A stretch of 64,000 bases of DNA, taken from contig NC_088911.1 in assembly GCF_963576675.1 (NCBI RefSeq), forward strand, positions 58,799,756 to 58,863,755. Reading direction: 5' to 3'. Positions 44,641 to 56,573 of this stretch are shown here, one piece after another. The first letter of the stretch is position 1, and the number at the start of each line of letters is the position of its first letter. A program made the translations under genes and the position numbers. This stretch comes from Euphorbia lathyris (lineage: Eukaryota; Streptophyta; Magnoliopsida; Malpighiales; Euphorbiaceae). The notes beneath the pieces are model-generated. The model saw only the letters and a list, made by a program, of their open reading frames with translations. It was not told the origin of the DNA and searched no databases.

Positions 44641-45088
44641 CAATACTTCTTCCATTGATTATATTACTGCTGAAATTGTTACAATACACAATTTGGGATA
44701 ATGTACGGGGAATTTACTCTGATATCATCATAATTCATACAATTGAGGGTTTAATCACGTGTTCTGCAACTTTAAGATGCGAAAGCGAAAAGAGAGAAAG
44801 AATAAGAAATTAGAAAGATGAAGAAGAAGTGTATTTGATTTATATTTTTAATTTTGGGATTTATTTGTAATAATTAGATAATAAGGAGGGTTAATTTATA
44901 AAATAAGTAAATACAAGGACTAAATTAACTCTTTTTCTTTTGACTTTTAACACCATTAGTCAATTTGGTATGTGTTTGCTAACAAAATGAACCTCAAGGT
45001 ACCATTTTGTAAATTTTTAAACCATAGGACTGCGATCGAAAATAGGTATAACCACAAGGTTTATTTTTGTACTTTTCCCTATAAACTA

Positions 45089-45890
45089 CTTAAAAAAAAA
45101 AAGTAAATAAACAATTGTATTATTTATAATTAAAAACTCACTACTCTATTATTTTTTAATGCATGAATTGATAAAGTTGACCACATATGAAGCGAAATGT
45201 TGTATAAAGGAAAATATTGTTCGAATCATTATACTCCATTTTTTAATAAAATAAAATATTAACTACTTATTACTTTACTTTATAATCTAATTAATAAAAA
45301 ATATTATCTTAATATAATTACTACACATACATTAATTTTGTCGTTAACTATTCAAATAAAAAATTATACAAAGTTTTTGTTAAAATAATTTTTTTTATAA
45401 ATTTAAATTATTTTAAAACAAAAATTTATTATATTATTAAAAATATTAAAATTTTAAATTTTTGTATAAAAATTTAACCGACCAACGGAACGTGCGAGAA
45501 TAATACTAGTAAAATTAGGTAGGATGAGCAGAAGAGAATGAGAAATGATTTATAGAATTTTAGTTGTAATCAATATGAGAATCAAAGAGCTATGGATGGA
45601 GGAATGGACATTAATCTTCTTTTAATAATGGTTTTAAGCTTTGAAACACATGAAAATTAAAGACTTTTAAGTTTTTTTGTTTATAACCGAATGTATATAA
45701 AATTTAAATGGTTTTAAGTTTTTCTTTTTGTAAACGATAAATATGAGAATCAAAGGTTGTAAGATTTTTTTTATCTGTTAAAATCTATACTTTTCATCAT
45801 ATTTTTTCGTTTGATTTGCATTTGTTTGCTATAACTCTTCAATTTACATTCGGGTTTAGCAAAAGCAGAAGCTTATTATCTTATACATAG
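45089..45890. other. AT-rich intergenic DNA
   Basis: No supported gene or element. Long A/T runs throughout. Confidence 0.5.
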
Positions 45891-45899
45891 ATCCATAGA

Positions 45900-46195
45900 T
45901 CTATGAGGTTACACCGTTAGAAAGGATTTAGATCCGAATGGCTGGAAGAAACTAAACGATGATGATTGGTTTGCGGTTTAATGCTGCCCTCAATCTCTTT
46001 TAAAACCCGCGAAAATCAATATTGGTATTCCAATCAAAGCAATCGGCGTATATTCGAAATTCCCACATTTAGCCATAGCAGAAGGATCGAAACCAAGCAA
46101 CAAACGAGCTCGCTTTCCGGGTCGGGTTCCCTGGCTACAGAGTCGAACCACTCGCCACTCCCGTGAAGTCGCTACCTGATTTTGTATGTACAATT
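45900..46195. other. Higher-GC block upstream of the OB-fold gene, unassigned
   Basis: This stands out from its AT-rich surroundings in base composition. It is open for about 50-65 codons on each strand, but no frame resembles a protein family I recognise. It could be promoter-proximal DNA or the first exon of a transcript of the gene at 46783. I cannot tell which. Confidence 0.3.
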
Positions 46196-46451
46196 TGTTA
46201 ATGCTTTCTGTATACTGTTTAATTTGGCTATTGTTTGCGGCTTGTCTAGTTATTTCTTAAAGTTTAGCTACGTTTACTTGTCCAAACAAGCCTTTACTCA
46301 TGTCAGTGATAGATAAAAGAGTCTATGCATCAGGCCACTCATGCTTCCTTTCCCCTGTTTCTTTTATTTTTGTACTTTCAAATTTTCCAAATTCACAAAG
46401 GCTTCAATCTCCTTAAATAGTTCAAATATCCTCCAAATTTCAAGCAACCAA

Positions 46452-46782
46452 GTAAGTTTTCCTCCTCAAATTTCCTGGTTTCGAATTTTTTTTGTCCCCC
46501 AAAGCATGCATGGCCGGCGAGTTAGAATGGGTTAGGGTTTTGGGAATTCTTCAAATTTTGATCAAATTGGCTTGTGAACTTGATTGGGTTGATGATTTGG
46601 ATATGTTTTGTGATGCCAATATTTCAAATATAGGGCCGAAACATGTGTTTGAAAATGTGAAATTAAGCATGTCATTTGTTTGATTAAATGCTCAAATGAA
46701 CATGTGTTTGAAAATCTGAAATTTAGCATGTCCTTTGTTTGATTAAATTTAGCATGTGATGTTGTTACTTTTGGGTTCAAAG
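46452..46782 (+). other. Possible 5' UTR intron of the OB-fold gene
   Basis: A good donor (CCAA then GTAAGT at 46452) lies downstream of pyrimidine-rich leader-like DNA. The bases just before the ATG (TTTTGGGTTCAAAG) could be an acceptor. A diverged direct repeat of about 55-60 bp (ACATGTGTTTGAAAAT at 46639 and 46699) lies inside. Inference only. Confidence 0.35.
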
Positions 46783-47196
46783 ATGGTGTCTCTGAAAGAA
46801 ATAGTGCCTTCGGCTCAGACGAATATAAACACAAAGTTGATACTGTTAGAGAAAAGCAAGACGGTAATGGAAGGGGCGAACAAGACATGCTTGACCCTGG
46901 TGGCTGATGAAACAGCTGCTGTCCATTTCCAGCTGTGGGGGGATGAATGTGATGCTTTTGAGCCTGGTGATATTCTCCGTTTAATTAATGGTATCTTCTC
47001 TTACACTAGGAATAATCTTCTTCTCAGAGCTGGCAAAAGGGGCAGATTAGAGAAGCTGGGAGATTTTACTATGACCTATGTAGAGACTCCTAATTTGAGT
47101 GAGATACGTTGGGTTCCTGACCCTAATAATTCTAAGATATATGTAAAGGAGGCTGTTATTTCCACCCATTCTCGTATTTTTGCTCCCTCAACTTAA
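46783..47196 (+). CDS. OB-fold nucleic-acid-binding protein, SOSS-B/hSSB-like
   Basis: A 137-residue protein made of one OB fold. It resembles the small plant proteins related to human hSSB1/2 (NABP, SOSS complex subunit B), which bind single-stranded DNA in double-strand-break repair. Visible landmarks are LKEIVP at the start, a central ADETAAVHFQLWGDECDAF, GDILRLINGIFSYTRNNLLL, RAGKRGRLEKLG and the C-terminal RIFAPST. I chose the ATG at 46783, where family homology begins. An earlier in-frame ATG at 46759 would add eight mostly hydrophobic residues and is less likely. The coding region is uninterrupted. It points toward the BSL gene and their ends are about 960 bp apart. Its exact function in plants is not established by sequence, and an intronless retrocopy cannot be excluded. 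Confidence 0.88.
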   Translation: MVSLKEIVPSAQTNINTKLILLEKSKTVMEGANKTCLTLVADETAAVHFQLWGDECDAFEPGDILRLINGIFSYTRNNLLLRAGKRGRLEKLGDFTMTYVETPNLSEIRWVPDPNNSKIYVKEAVISTHSRIFAPST

Positions 47197-48159
47197 ATTG
47201 TACAAGTTCATTGTCCATTTAACTGCGACCTGCATTTATGGTCTCTGCTTGATAAATGTTGTATTTTGCTCAGTGATCATGGAAAGCTTTCTTACCTCAT
47301 TGTTCATACAGAAAATGCTTTTATCTTCGCATGCTGATCTATGTTTTAATGAGTCATGACCTGACTAATGCGTTTTCAACCTCTCATGCATCATGTTCAA
47401 GACTATCGGTGGCTAGTACAATGATTTTCCTATTCATGTATCCCTTTTTTTTTTTTTCTTCCAACGATGTGCATCTCCAATACTTTTTTACTAAACCTGA
47501 TAATTAGAGCCATCCAATTTTACATACTCCTATATGTGATAAAACAATTATACAGAACAAGACTCATATATGTGATAGCTATAAAAAAACACTAAATAGA
47601 AAAAAACTAGACAGGAATTTTAACACCAACTAAACAGCTTATACGGGAACTTTAACACCAACTAAAATGGTAGAAATTGTATAGTAACCTATTCCAATGG
47701 GGGCAGGTTTTTACAGATAATCACCAAACCAAATCTACTCACCATCATTGTAAAAAAATAGAATTATTGACAAAAAAAACCTCATTGTTAGTATTACATT
47801 AGTAAAAGCTAACCCAACACTTGAATTATCAACAGCGGAAGCAATGCAATACCAAGGCTCTTGTACATACTTCAATTATCAACAGCGGAAGAAATGCAAC
47901 ACTAAGGCTCTTGTACTAAATTGTACATATCTTACACTCAGCTGCTTCCAGCTAAAACCTCGTTCTTTTCTTGAGTGTCTTCGCCAGCTAGACAACCATT
48001 TGCAACTTAACTTGTATGCTAAAAATACAAACAACATGAACACTGAATCTATGACATGGGGGTTTCTGATTTGAATTGGAGTAGGCTTGACCATCCCGAT
48101 GAACAGGCAAATGCTGCCGTGAATCTCAGCAAATTAATTACAAAAATTGGGTGGAAACA
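47197..48159. other. Shared 3' intergenic region between two convergent genes
   Basis: Holds the 3' UTRs of both genes. A diverged tandem duplication of about 50 bp (AATTATCAACAGCGGAAG at about 47825 and 47875, with CAAGGCTCTTGTAC / TAAGGCTCTTGTAC following) lies at 47823-47925. No other feature seen. Confidence 0.55.
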
Positions 48160-51100
48160 TCATATATATGCAAGTGAGTTCCTATCAAGATCAGGTTGTG
48201 GGCGACCCCTAGTTGGGGTAGGAGGTCTTTGGATGTTAAGTTCCTGCAGAAACATATAGCAGATTAACATTAAACTGCAGGTCAAAAGATCAGAAACCGA
48301 GGGTTGCAAACATCAAGAATGCTAGAAACAATACCTGCATCCATGTATCATCCGTGACACGTTCCGGCGAAGTCTCTGGTGATTGAAGGGGTGGTGGCAA
48401 AGGGTGAATCAATTTGGGAACCACAACCAAACCTCTGCCAACCACTAGTATTGCCCCTGCATTGTTTGCAGTCCCTAGATAGATAGACTATATTGAGTAG
48501 ACAGAAGTTAACCAAAAAAGGAAAAGAAGAAAAAAGAACGAAGCTAATTTAGCATACCACAGTAGTTAGTTGCTGAGAAAAGCGTAATCAATTGGCCTTG
48601 AGCAAATCGTTCAAACCCATCCATGACACATTCATGTGCCCGAATAATCAACTGTAACTTGTTTTTCTTACAGAAGTCTGTAACACGGTCAGGCTGCAGC
48701 AGTACAGAAAAAGTAAAAGCTTAAGTTTTTGTAAGACTTTGATTAGGTTCGAACTTTGAAGGTTTAGGAATGAAACAACTATCATACGAGGCAGAACCAA
48801 ACCATGATATAACAGAGGCGGGTGTAAAGAAAACGATGAGGCACAGGCAAGTGTCGACACTAATAAATTTTCGAAACATAGATAGCTCATGGAACCCATG
48901 ATCAGATTTTGCTTTACATGATATATGCTTATGCTACATATCGTAGGCTTCTAATCCATCATGGCCAGGAACATAAAATATAACTAGTTACGTACTAAAC
49001 ATGAGAGCTAATACTGCACCCAAATAAAGGTAGCAAGTGGTGATAAATATACCCCGAAAGTGACAAGACCAGGGCCTCTTGCATTGGGTCTCAAACCCTC
49101 TATGCTATCGTTTTCTGTTGGATCAGACCTGTGTAGAAAGTGACAGCAAAATCAATAGAAGCAATAAGAAATGACAAAAGAAAAGATATATCAAAGTGAA
49201 ACATACCATAAAAGATCCATGAGAACTATAGACCCAGCATCCATTGTTATGGGCCTTTCAATCTTCTCTATTTGCTCCACTGAATGAATTGATCTGCCTA
49301 TACCACCATGCATACAAATGATTTTCTTTTCAATAAGTGCAGCAAGTGGAAGATAGTTGAACAGTTGATTGAAACGTGTCCATGCCCAGATTCCATCACT
49401 CTCTCCCTGCGATCATTACGAGTTCAACACCACTAAAAAATTTCACACAATAAGGACATCAGCATTTAAAATTTCTACACATACCATCCTCTCAATGCAC
49501 TCAAGACGAAACCCAAAGAGCGCATTTATGTCAGCAGCTTCATGGTTTCCACGTATTAGATGAACATTCTCAGGGTACTCGATCTGCAAATATCAGAGTC
49601 AAATATCACAAAGCTGAAATAAATTGTTTATTCCCTTGAATCACGTAAATTCACCTTCAGAGCAAGAAGCAAAGTTATAGTCTCCAAACTGTGCTGTCCT
49701 CGATCAACATAGTCCCCAAGAAATAAATAGTCAATATACCTGCATGACAAAAATGGATAAGCTGGTTTCCCTTAAAACATTGGGGGTGAAGGTATCTCAC
49801 TTCTTTCCTTTCACATACGTTGACAACTACAAGAACATAAGATGCATAACTGTCTTTGTACTTTGGGTTCAACAATAGAATGAAGGAGTTCTCATTAATT
49901 GACTCTGTGTTATAACACTTTGTGGCCCAATCACTAACTCAGGCACATTCTCAATGTACAATGCATAATATGAACCTTAGCCACTATGGATGGCAATTTT
50001 TTCCATCTTAACTATCATGACTCAACAAATCTCTATCTAATCAACAGAGAAGTAAAACTCATAATAGCTGTCGCTTTGCACTTAACCATGCTTCAAGGTC
50101 AAACTATTATTTAACATAAGCTACTGAAAATTGTATAGATTATAAAGCTTCAAGATCATAACTACTCTAAAAATTTAGATTACAATAGAATATCTGCAAT
50201 ACTTCATTCCAAAATATCTACTAAAGTGCTAAAGTTTTAAAATTATGATTATTTGATAGACTGAATTAAAGATTTTATGCATCAACTGCAAAGAACCTAC
50301 ATGTAAATGTCGTCCATCAGCCTAAGCAGTCTACAGATAGAAAAGCCTCATCATTTTCCTCCTTGGTGCATAAAATTTAAAAGCTGCCAATCAGATTTAT
50401 GCATTCTAAGAGCTCAATTGTAATACTTACGTAATGTCTCCAGCAGTGGAAGGAAACCCATATTCATCAAATAGACGCATCAAATCACCAAATTGTCCAT
50501 GAAGATCACCAAAAACTTTAGTTGGAGCTTTCAATTGAAGAACTGTGGGCTCATGCATAAAGATCTGCTCAGCAGCATAGCAAAGCTCACCAACTTCATA
50601 AGAATCCAGGAAAAACCTCCTATTAACAGGAGCTTTCCAATTTCGAGGCCTAAGCAATGTAGAAATTATCTGCCAGATAAAAGCAAAAATGAGCTAACTT
50701 TTAAATATATTTAATACGCTGGAATGATAAAAATGAAATTGTTATTCGTATAAAGATATTATTTTATCTGAAAAAAAATACGTCCATTATCTTGCCTTCT
50801 TATGTAAGCCTTGAGGAGACTTTTGTCTTGCGAACTTTTTGGCTGGATATGGTGTGTCATTATTCATGGGAACCATTCGTCTGCTCTCATTTTCAAACTG
50901 ATCCAGTGACAGTTGCCTCACCATCCCACCGAGGTTCCCCACAGCCTCTTTAGCGACCACAACCTGTAACAGAACAAGAATATGATCACGCACCCTGGCA
51001 ATTATAGTAACATCAGATACCAAGCAGATAAAGATGACATACAGCTCTAGGATGCAGGCGAACATCACCCTCAGTGTCGCTGCCATCAGATGTTGCTTCT

Positions 51101-54100
51101 GCAGCTTGTGAGTTCTCAACAGATACAGATGTCCCTTCAGCAGAATTGGTAGAGGCTGCCTGGGCAGCTTGCCAGACAGCATTAGCAACCTCGGCTTCAG
51201 CAGCAGAGGCCTCCGTAAGTTTCTCCATTGAATTATCATCTACGCTGCTAAAGAAAGAAAAAAAAAAACAACAAAAAATGATTATATCTATGGAATTGAA
51301 CTATGATATTCCCAATATACATGTGCATTGATATACAAATCCTAGCATGCAAGACCGAGATAAAAAGAGATGGTTAAAACCTGCCACCATCAGAAGAAGG
51401 GATTTCTAATCGACCATCTGAATATGCTTCATAAGGATCTAAATTAGGATGATTTTTTCTGGGACTTGTTATAGTTGATGCTCTCTCAGATGTTAGTAAA
51501 GGAGAGTTGACGTCTGACTGAAGTGGTGAATTTTCTGCAACCAGAAAATCATCGAGCAGTATATCTGCAGGAAACATATTAAGTGATTATGAAGTGTGGA
51601 TGTTTATATCAACTGGCACATATTAAATTGCATCACACCTTTACATTTGAAACTTACTGCCCTTACAGTTCACTATTGAGGTTATATACACTAATGCAAG
51701 TCACTGCATGAGTAAAACCAATCAACCAAGAAGACGAACAAGAAAAGCCATTTGGTAAAATTCTATACGATAAGGGAGAAGTTTAATTATCATTGAGCAG
51801 TAGAAAAAGAACTACGGCACCACCAGATCACAAAAGCAAGTCCTTCACTTGCACATATTCAGTTATAATGGTCCAAATGTCCATATTGATGAGGCAAAAA
51901 TTAACATACACCAGGATAACAAAATAGTAATGATGAATATAGCATCCATCTATGAACAGTTCAAGGCTCAAGAATTTATTAATGCAATAATTACCTCCTC
52001 TAAGACCACCGTGAACATAGATGCGAACACCAACAGAAGCAGATGCATGGCGACACCGACGCATTAGCTCCAGATCATACTCAGCATGTCCCTTACCTGT
52101 TTTTGATGAAGTTACAGGCCCAGTTTTATCCAACCAAATGCCAGCAGCAGTGTCCAGCACTAAACAAATGGAAACAACAATCAGAATAAAGAATTTACTT
52201 TCAAAGCAGTGAAGTCCCAGAGATTACCTGCAACAGCTGCTTCCCCTTCTACTGAACGTCCCCCTTTTAGGACACCTCCTGTAACATGCAATCGTGCACC
52301 AACAAAAACCTGATAGTAGACAATGTCAAAGATCACCAAAAGGAACTTACCATGCTGTCATTATGGGGACATCTTTTACAAGGTAAAAAAGAAAAAGAAA
52401 GAAAAGCCCAAGTACCATAAATTATAGGGTGAAGTCCAAAAAAAAAAAAAAACCGTGTGCTTTCACTTTTTGTCAAACTGGTACCTCTAAATTGTTTTTT
52501 GTCCAAACGGGTACTGAGGTTTTCTTTTGCGCCCGGGAGATGACTAAGGTTTTTCGCTTTACTAAAAACAAGGACCTAAAAATTGAAAAATTCAAAGACT
52601 TGTGATATTCTAAGCAACTTTAATTCTTCAACTTTTTAAGTTTGCAGTAATTTAGGTGGTGTTTGGTGAGGAGAGAGAAAGTGAATGTTTAGAGAGAGAA
52701 AGCTCCGAAAATGATCATTTTGGGAAATATAAAATTTGGTTCCGTAGCAAAGATGGTACAAACCACTTTAATTCTTGGAATTTTCCATTTTGAGGTCGTT
52801 AATGATCATTTTTAAAGTGTCAAACTAAACAATCATCGTTTTTAGCAAAACGAAAACCTCAGTACATGTTTGGACAAAAAAAAAAAAAAAAAAAATTACA
52901 GGTAGTTCGACAAAAAGTGAAAGCACAGGTTTTTTTTAGACTTCACCCTAAATTATAATGAGGCTTCTGAATGCTCTTAACAAAAAGTTAAGCCCTATAA
53001 AATGATGAGATTTAGATCATTACTCTAAAATATTCCATGAGATAGAGACTTAATAGGTACAAAATCTTGGCCACATTCCCTCACTTACCGCGGCATGCTG
53101 ATACCTCGGTGATGGAGATACTCCTGGTGCAAGAGTCCACTCCCACTGACCATTTCTATGCATTATAAGCCCATAAGCATCTCCAAGTGCCTGTTTAATC
53201 ACATTAACAAAGAATCAAAAGAGAGCAGCAAAGCATGCTTAGCAGCAAATATAGTTGAAGAAAGGAAAGTAGAATTAAAATAAATAAAAAATATTAACAT
53301 TGCCGCACCAACATGTTATTATTCTTGTATCTTAATGATAAAGGTTAGTGGTAGAATAATTTGTCAAGAAGAACATCGAATCATCCAAGAAATGAAAAGA
53401 AACTCTAATTTTTCAATAGCAAAGAAAGACTGAACATGATTCTTGTCTCATACATTATTATTTTCTGATCATTTTCATTAAATCAGAATGATTTTATTCT
53501 TTGACTAATCTAAGCCGCGGTTTGTTTATCTTCAACACTTATATTGATTCCAGGTTTATTTACACGTGTTCTGATTCAATGTGAGTTTCAAGTTATTGTT
53601 ATCAAATTTTTAGCACTCCATTTCTACCAATATAAATGTTGAAGCATGGTAAATGTCATATTTTTATATACTTTGATAACCTTGGCCCTCGGACTCTCCA
53701 CATCTTTCTCATACAGTTCAGCAAAGAAGAAATCAAGAAATGCATACCAATCCAGAATTCACCAAATATTAAGAGAAGGGAGAGAGAGGATACCAAAAAG
53801 AAAAACCCTTAATTGACTTGCAGGAAATGATATTGAAACCAGCATATTAATACAAATTAAGAAATAAAATAATTAGTTGATATTAATTGCTCTCAAAACC
53901 CTTGAAAGGAAGAGTTCTTACCATGCCAGAGGCGTCCCTTCCACCACAAAGCAAAAACATGCCATCAGAACGAGCACTAGCTGTACCATACCTACAAAGT
54001 AATTCTATGTCATTTTAAAACTGAAACATAGCCAGTCAAGTCAGGAGCTAATAAATTTTGCTTCTATTGGCCAACTAAAGATACTTACATTCTAGCAGAA

Positions 54101-56573
54101 GGTTTATCACCTTCAGGATTTAGCCGTTTCCATGCATATGGCTTCTGGGCAGTATCGAAAGCCCAGGCATCAGATAGAACTCTTTTCCCTATAAATTGAT
54201 AGTAAATATAAAATTACACATTCTTTTTTATGCAAGCCAAAATGGATGATGAGCAGACCATATTGTCATAGTTGTTAAAGGTGCGCCTGACCCTAGGAGG
54301 CTTAGTGGCAGAGAGGCAGGCAGCGCTCATCTGGTGCCAGGGCCGGCCCTAGGGGCAGGCCACTAAGACCTGCGCCTAGGGCCTTGAAAAATTAGGGGCC
54401 CCAAATATTTTTAAGATCCCTATTAAATTTGTATTTCTTTATTATTTATTATATATTAATATAATTGTTAAATTAAATATTATTTGATTAAATTAATGGA
54501 AACTTGATTTGAACATTAGTGAAATTAAATATTAGACATTTAATTTTGTTTGAAATATTATTGTACCGTTGGATCCTATAATAACCATTGGTTTTTGTTA
54601 AAAAATCATTAATTAAGTTCAACGTTAAAAAGAAAAATCTTCATTAACTTTACAAGCCTATATAAATTGGTTAGATTGAGGATATATTTGTTTTTATTAT
54701 ATAACAATATATTTTCACTGTTTCTTGCTCACATATGCAGGGGCGGATACAGGGAGGTGCCCGGCCCCTCCGGCCGCCAGAACCACCATGACCACGAGTA
54801 GTTTCGGCCCCCCTGTCTCCACAAAATTTGAGGTTGTGGTGGTTCCGGGCCCCCTGTTTCCAAGAAATTTAAAATTGGCCTAGGTCCTGTCAGGCCCTCT
54901 CTAAATCCACAATTCAAAAAAAAAAAAGGCCAAAATTCTAATTTTTTTGCTCTGTTAGGCCATCTCTAAATCCAAAATTCTAATTAGCTCTAGAAAAAGA
55001 ACAGACCAATCATATCAAATTCCATGCTTAGTGCCATTTCACCAATCATATCCCGTCACTAGGTTTTCTAAATCAATAATCTTGATGTAAATATTCCATA
55101 TGCAAATCTAAAGATTATGATATAACGTCTCCACACAGATAAAAACTGATCAGCTAGAAGTACGAAATATAGTCCTTAAAGGCTCTGAACAAATTGGCTC
55201 AAATGAATCTTTTTTCTTTTTTTTTTTTCAAATTAGCCATTCTGTGGTGTTGTAAAAGTGTCAAGTTGCATGAGTCAACTCAAGGGTTAAATTTTTGGCC
55301 AATAAAGTTAACTTGGGAAATTTTTTCATGAACTACAAATTCAGTGGTCGATTTGTAGTTAGCAGCAATTTTTTTCCTACTCTGTTAACTGGACTGGCAA
55401 GTAAAAGAATACCAGAAGTCTGGACTTAAACTTTCAAGACAAATTTTGTCCAACATCTTGTCAACGGATTCTCAAATTAATAATGCAATTGTAAAATGCA
55501 AATCAAATGAAAATAGGTCCATCAAAAAGTTGAGTTTTTCAAAGAAACTAAGACGTAACAATTGATCCAATTGTATTATTGACCAATTAGCTCTATTGAA
55601 CACGAAGAGGAAAGATGAAGGTGATCATTAAATCTTGTCAACCAATTCATAAAAGATACTGGAAGAACAAAAAACTGTACCATCATTCCCGCTGACAGTA
55701 ACTAGGAATCGTTGGCAAACCAAGTCCATTACATGGCCGTATCGAGGTCCAGGCCCCTGTCCCTGTACAACCACTCTGAATTTACATTAAGATGAGTAGT
55801 AATCAGTTCACCATCCAAAGGATGCTAGTAGAAAGGGAGTGCTAGCAGAAACATTAACGATGAGGCAAGTCAAACTCACCGGTGCCACTTGAATTTGTCA
55901 TTTGTCAAGTCAAGGACATAGAGATCATCAGTAGAATGCCCAGCAGGGCCTATCCCACCCTAACCAATTCAACACCAATCCGTTAAATGTAAGAAGAACA
56001 AATACAGTAACATAATGGAACTTAAAATGACCCATCCATCACAAATATTTCTTAATCACCTGAAAGACGACCATAGTGCCAACTGCAGCTGCGGCGTGTG
56101 CTGCTCTAGGAGACGGAGGATCCCCCGCAGGTCGCATTCTGATCAAAGAACAAATAAAGAGGCAGTGTTCAAAATCAAATTCATCTAGTGAAGAAAAAGA
56201 AATGCATATTTAAAGTACCTAGTCCATTTTCTAGTGAGGACATCATAAGAATGAACAGAATTGGTAACTCCGGCAAGTCCTGCAAGAAATCAAGAAAGCA
56301 ATTGATTAAGCAAGAAGCTTTAAAGAGAGCTAGGAAAGAGAAAAAGAAAGCAAGAAAAAGATCTCAACTAATCCCGGGGGCGGAGGAAGAGCCGCCGCCT
56401 TCAATAGCAGTAGCGCCGCCAAAGAGAATCAAGCGAGGGCCATGAGTGTTAGTAGCAGCAACAGCTGTTAAGGTATGACCACATCGAGGACCAGGAGCAT
56501 CTTCATCGGTATCCCAATAGGTATCAAGTGGACGATAAGTAGGAGCCGGCTGGAGCCATGACTTGGAACCCAT
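48160..56573 (-). CDS. BSL1: BSL1-type Kelch-repeat serine/threonine phosphatase, 21 coding exons
   Basis: Intact 884-residue member of the BSU1/BSL family (PPKL), which dephosphorylates BIN2-type kinases in brassinosteroid signalling. Exons on the minus strand: 56573-56369, 56279-56219, 56138-56060, 55959-55880, 55775-55681, 54188-54089, 53991-53922, 53190-53089, 52309-52228, 52159-51995, 51564-51381, 51247-51043, 50963-50796, 50669-50431, 49739-49655, 49583-49485, 49406-49207, 49128-49053, 48693-48558, 48474-48335, 48243-48160. They sum to 2655 nt and stay in phase. The start [17 protein letters not shown] matches BSL1. Residues about 1-380 form the Kelch region ([50 protein letters not shown] blades). 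A Ser/Ala-rich linker follows. The phosphatase motifs are complete: GDLHG near 586, GDYVDRG near 620, RGNHE near 651, HGG near 706 and RAHE near 783. The C-terminus is [25 protein letters not shown]. The intron between 50796 and 50669 starts GC. Confidence 0.96.
50670..50795 (-). other. GC-AG intron in BSL1
   Basis: Exon 13 ends ...CATAAGAAG and the intron begins GCAAGATAAT. There is no GT donor nearby that keeps the frame open (reading on meets TAA four codons later). The acceptor ATCTGGCAG is standard. GC donors are a known minor class, and the AAG|GCAAG context is the usual one for them. Confidence 0.88.
51244..51247 (-). other. Tandem NAGNAG splice acceptor in BSL1
   Basis: The intron before exon 12 ends CTTTAGCAG. 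Use of the first or second AG adds or removes one Ser codon in the linker between the Kelch and phosphatase domains and keeps the frame. Confidence 0.7.
52427..52948. mobile_element. Mutator-type MITE in a BSL1 intron
   Basis: A 522-bp unit with inverted repeats of roughly 100 bp (outer end GGGTGAAGTC, then an A run and GTGCTTTCACTTTTTGTC) and a perfect 9-bp duplication TAAATTATA (52418-52426 and 52949-52957). It has no ORF. It lies in the intron between exons 9 and 8 and does not touch splice sites. Confidence 0.85.
54338..54915. mobile_element. Decayed DNA-transposon fragments in a BSL1 intron
   Basis: The 1.5-kb intron between exons 6 and 5 contains two GC-rich segments unlike the rest: one starting CAGGGCCGGCCCTAGGGG (54338) and one starting CAGGGGCGGATACAGGGAGG (54738). 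The second has a partly matching inverted end near 54890-54912 (GGCCCTCTCTAAATCCAC). Such ends are typical of plant hAT-like non-autonomous elements, but I found no clean target duplications. Confidence 0.4.

Larger units (their letters stand above)
43640..45079 (+). mobile_element. Mutator-like element carrying a host gene fragment (Pack-MULE)
   Basis: Inverted repeats of about 280 bp (43640 to about 43920, and about 44800-45079) face each other and match closely, for example GTACAAAAATAAACCTT at the outer end. The flanks are a perfect 9-bp duplication TATAAACTA (43631-43639 and 45080-45088), the length made by Mutator-type transposases. The right repeat has an extra GGGAAAA at its tip that the left has lost. 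The interior has no transposase. It contains a piece of a saccharopine-dehydrogenase-like gene in a chimeric ORF. Confidence 0.82.

Noticed and set aside
50796..50800. Sequencing error at the BSL1 GC donor
   Set aside because: The context AAG|GCAAG is the typical GC-donor consensus and every other exon joins in phase; still, a single-base error cannot be excluded without transcripts.
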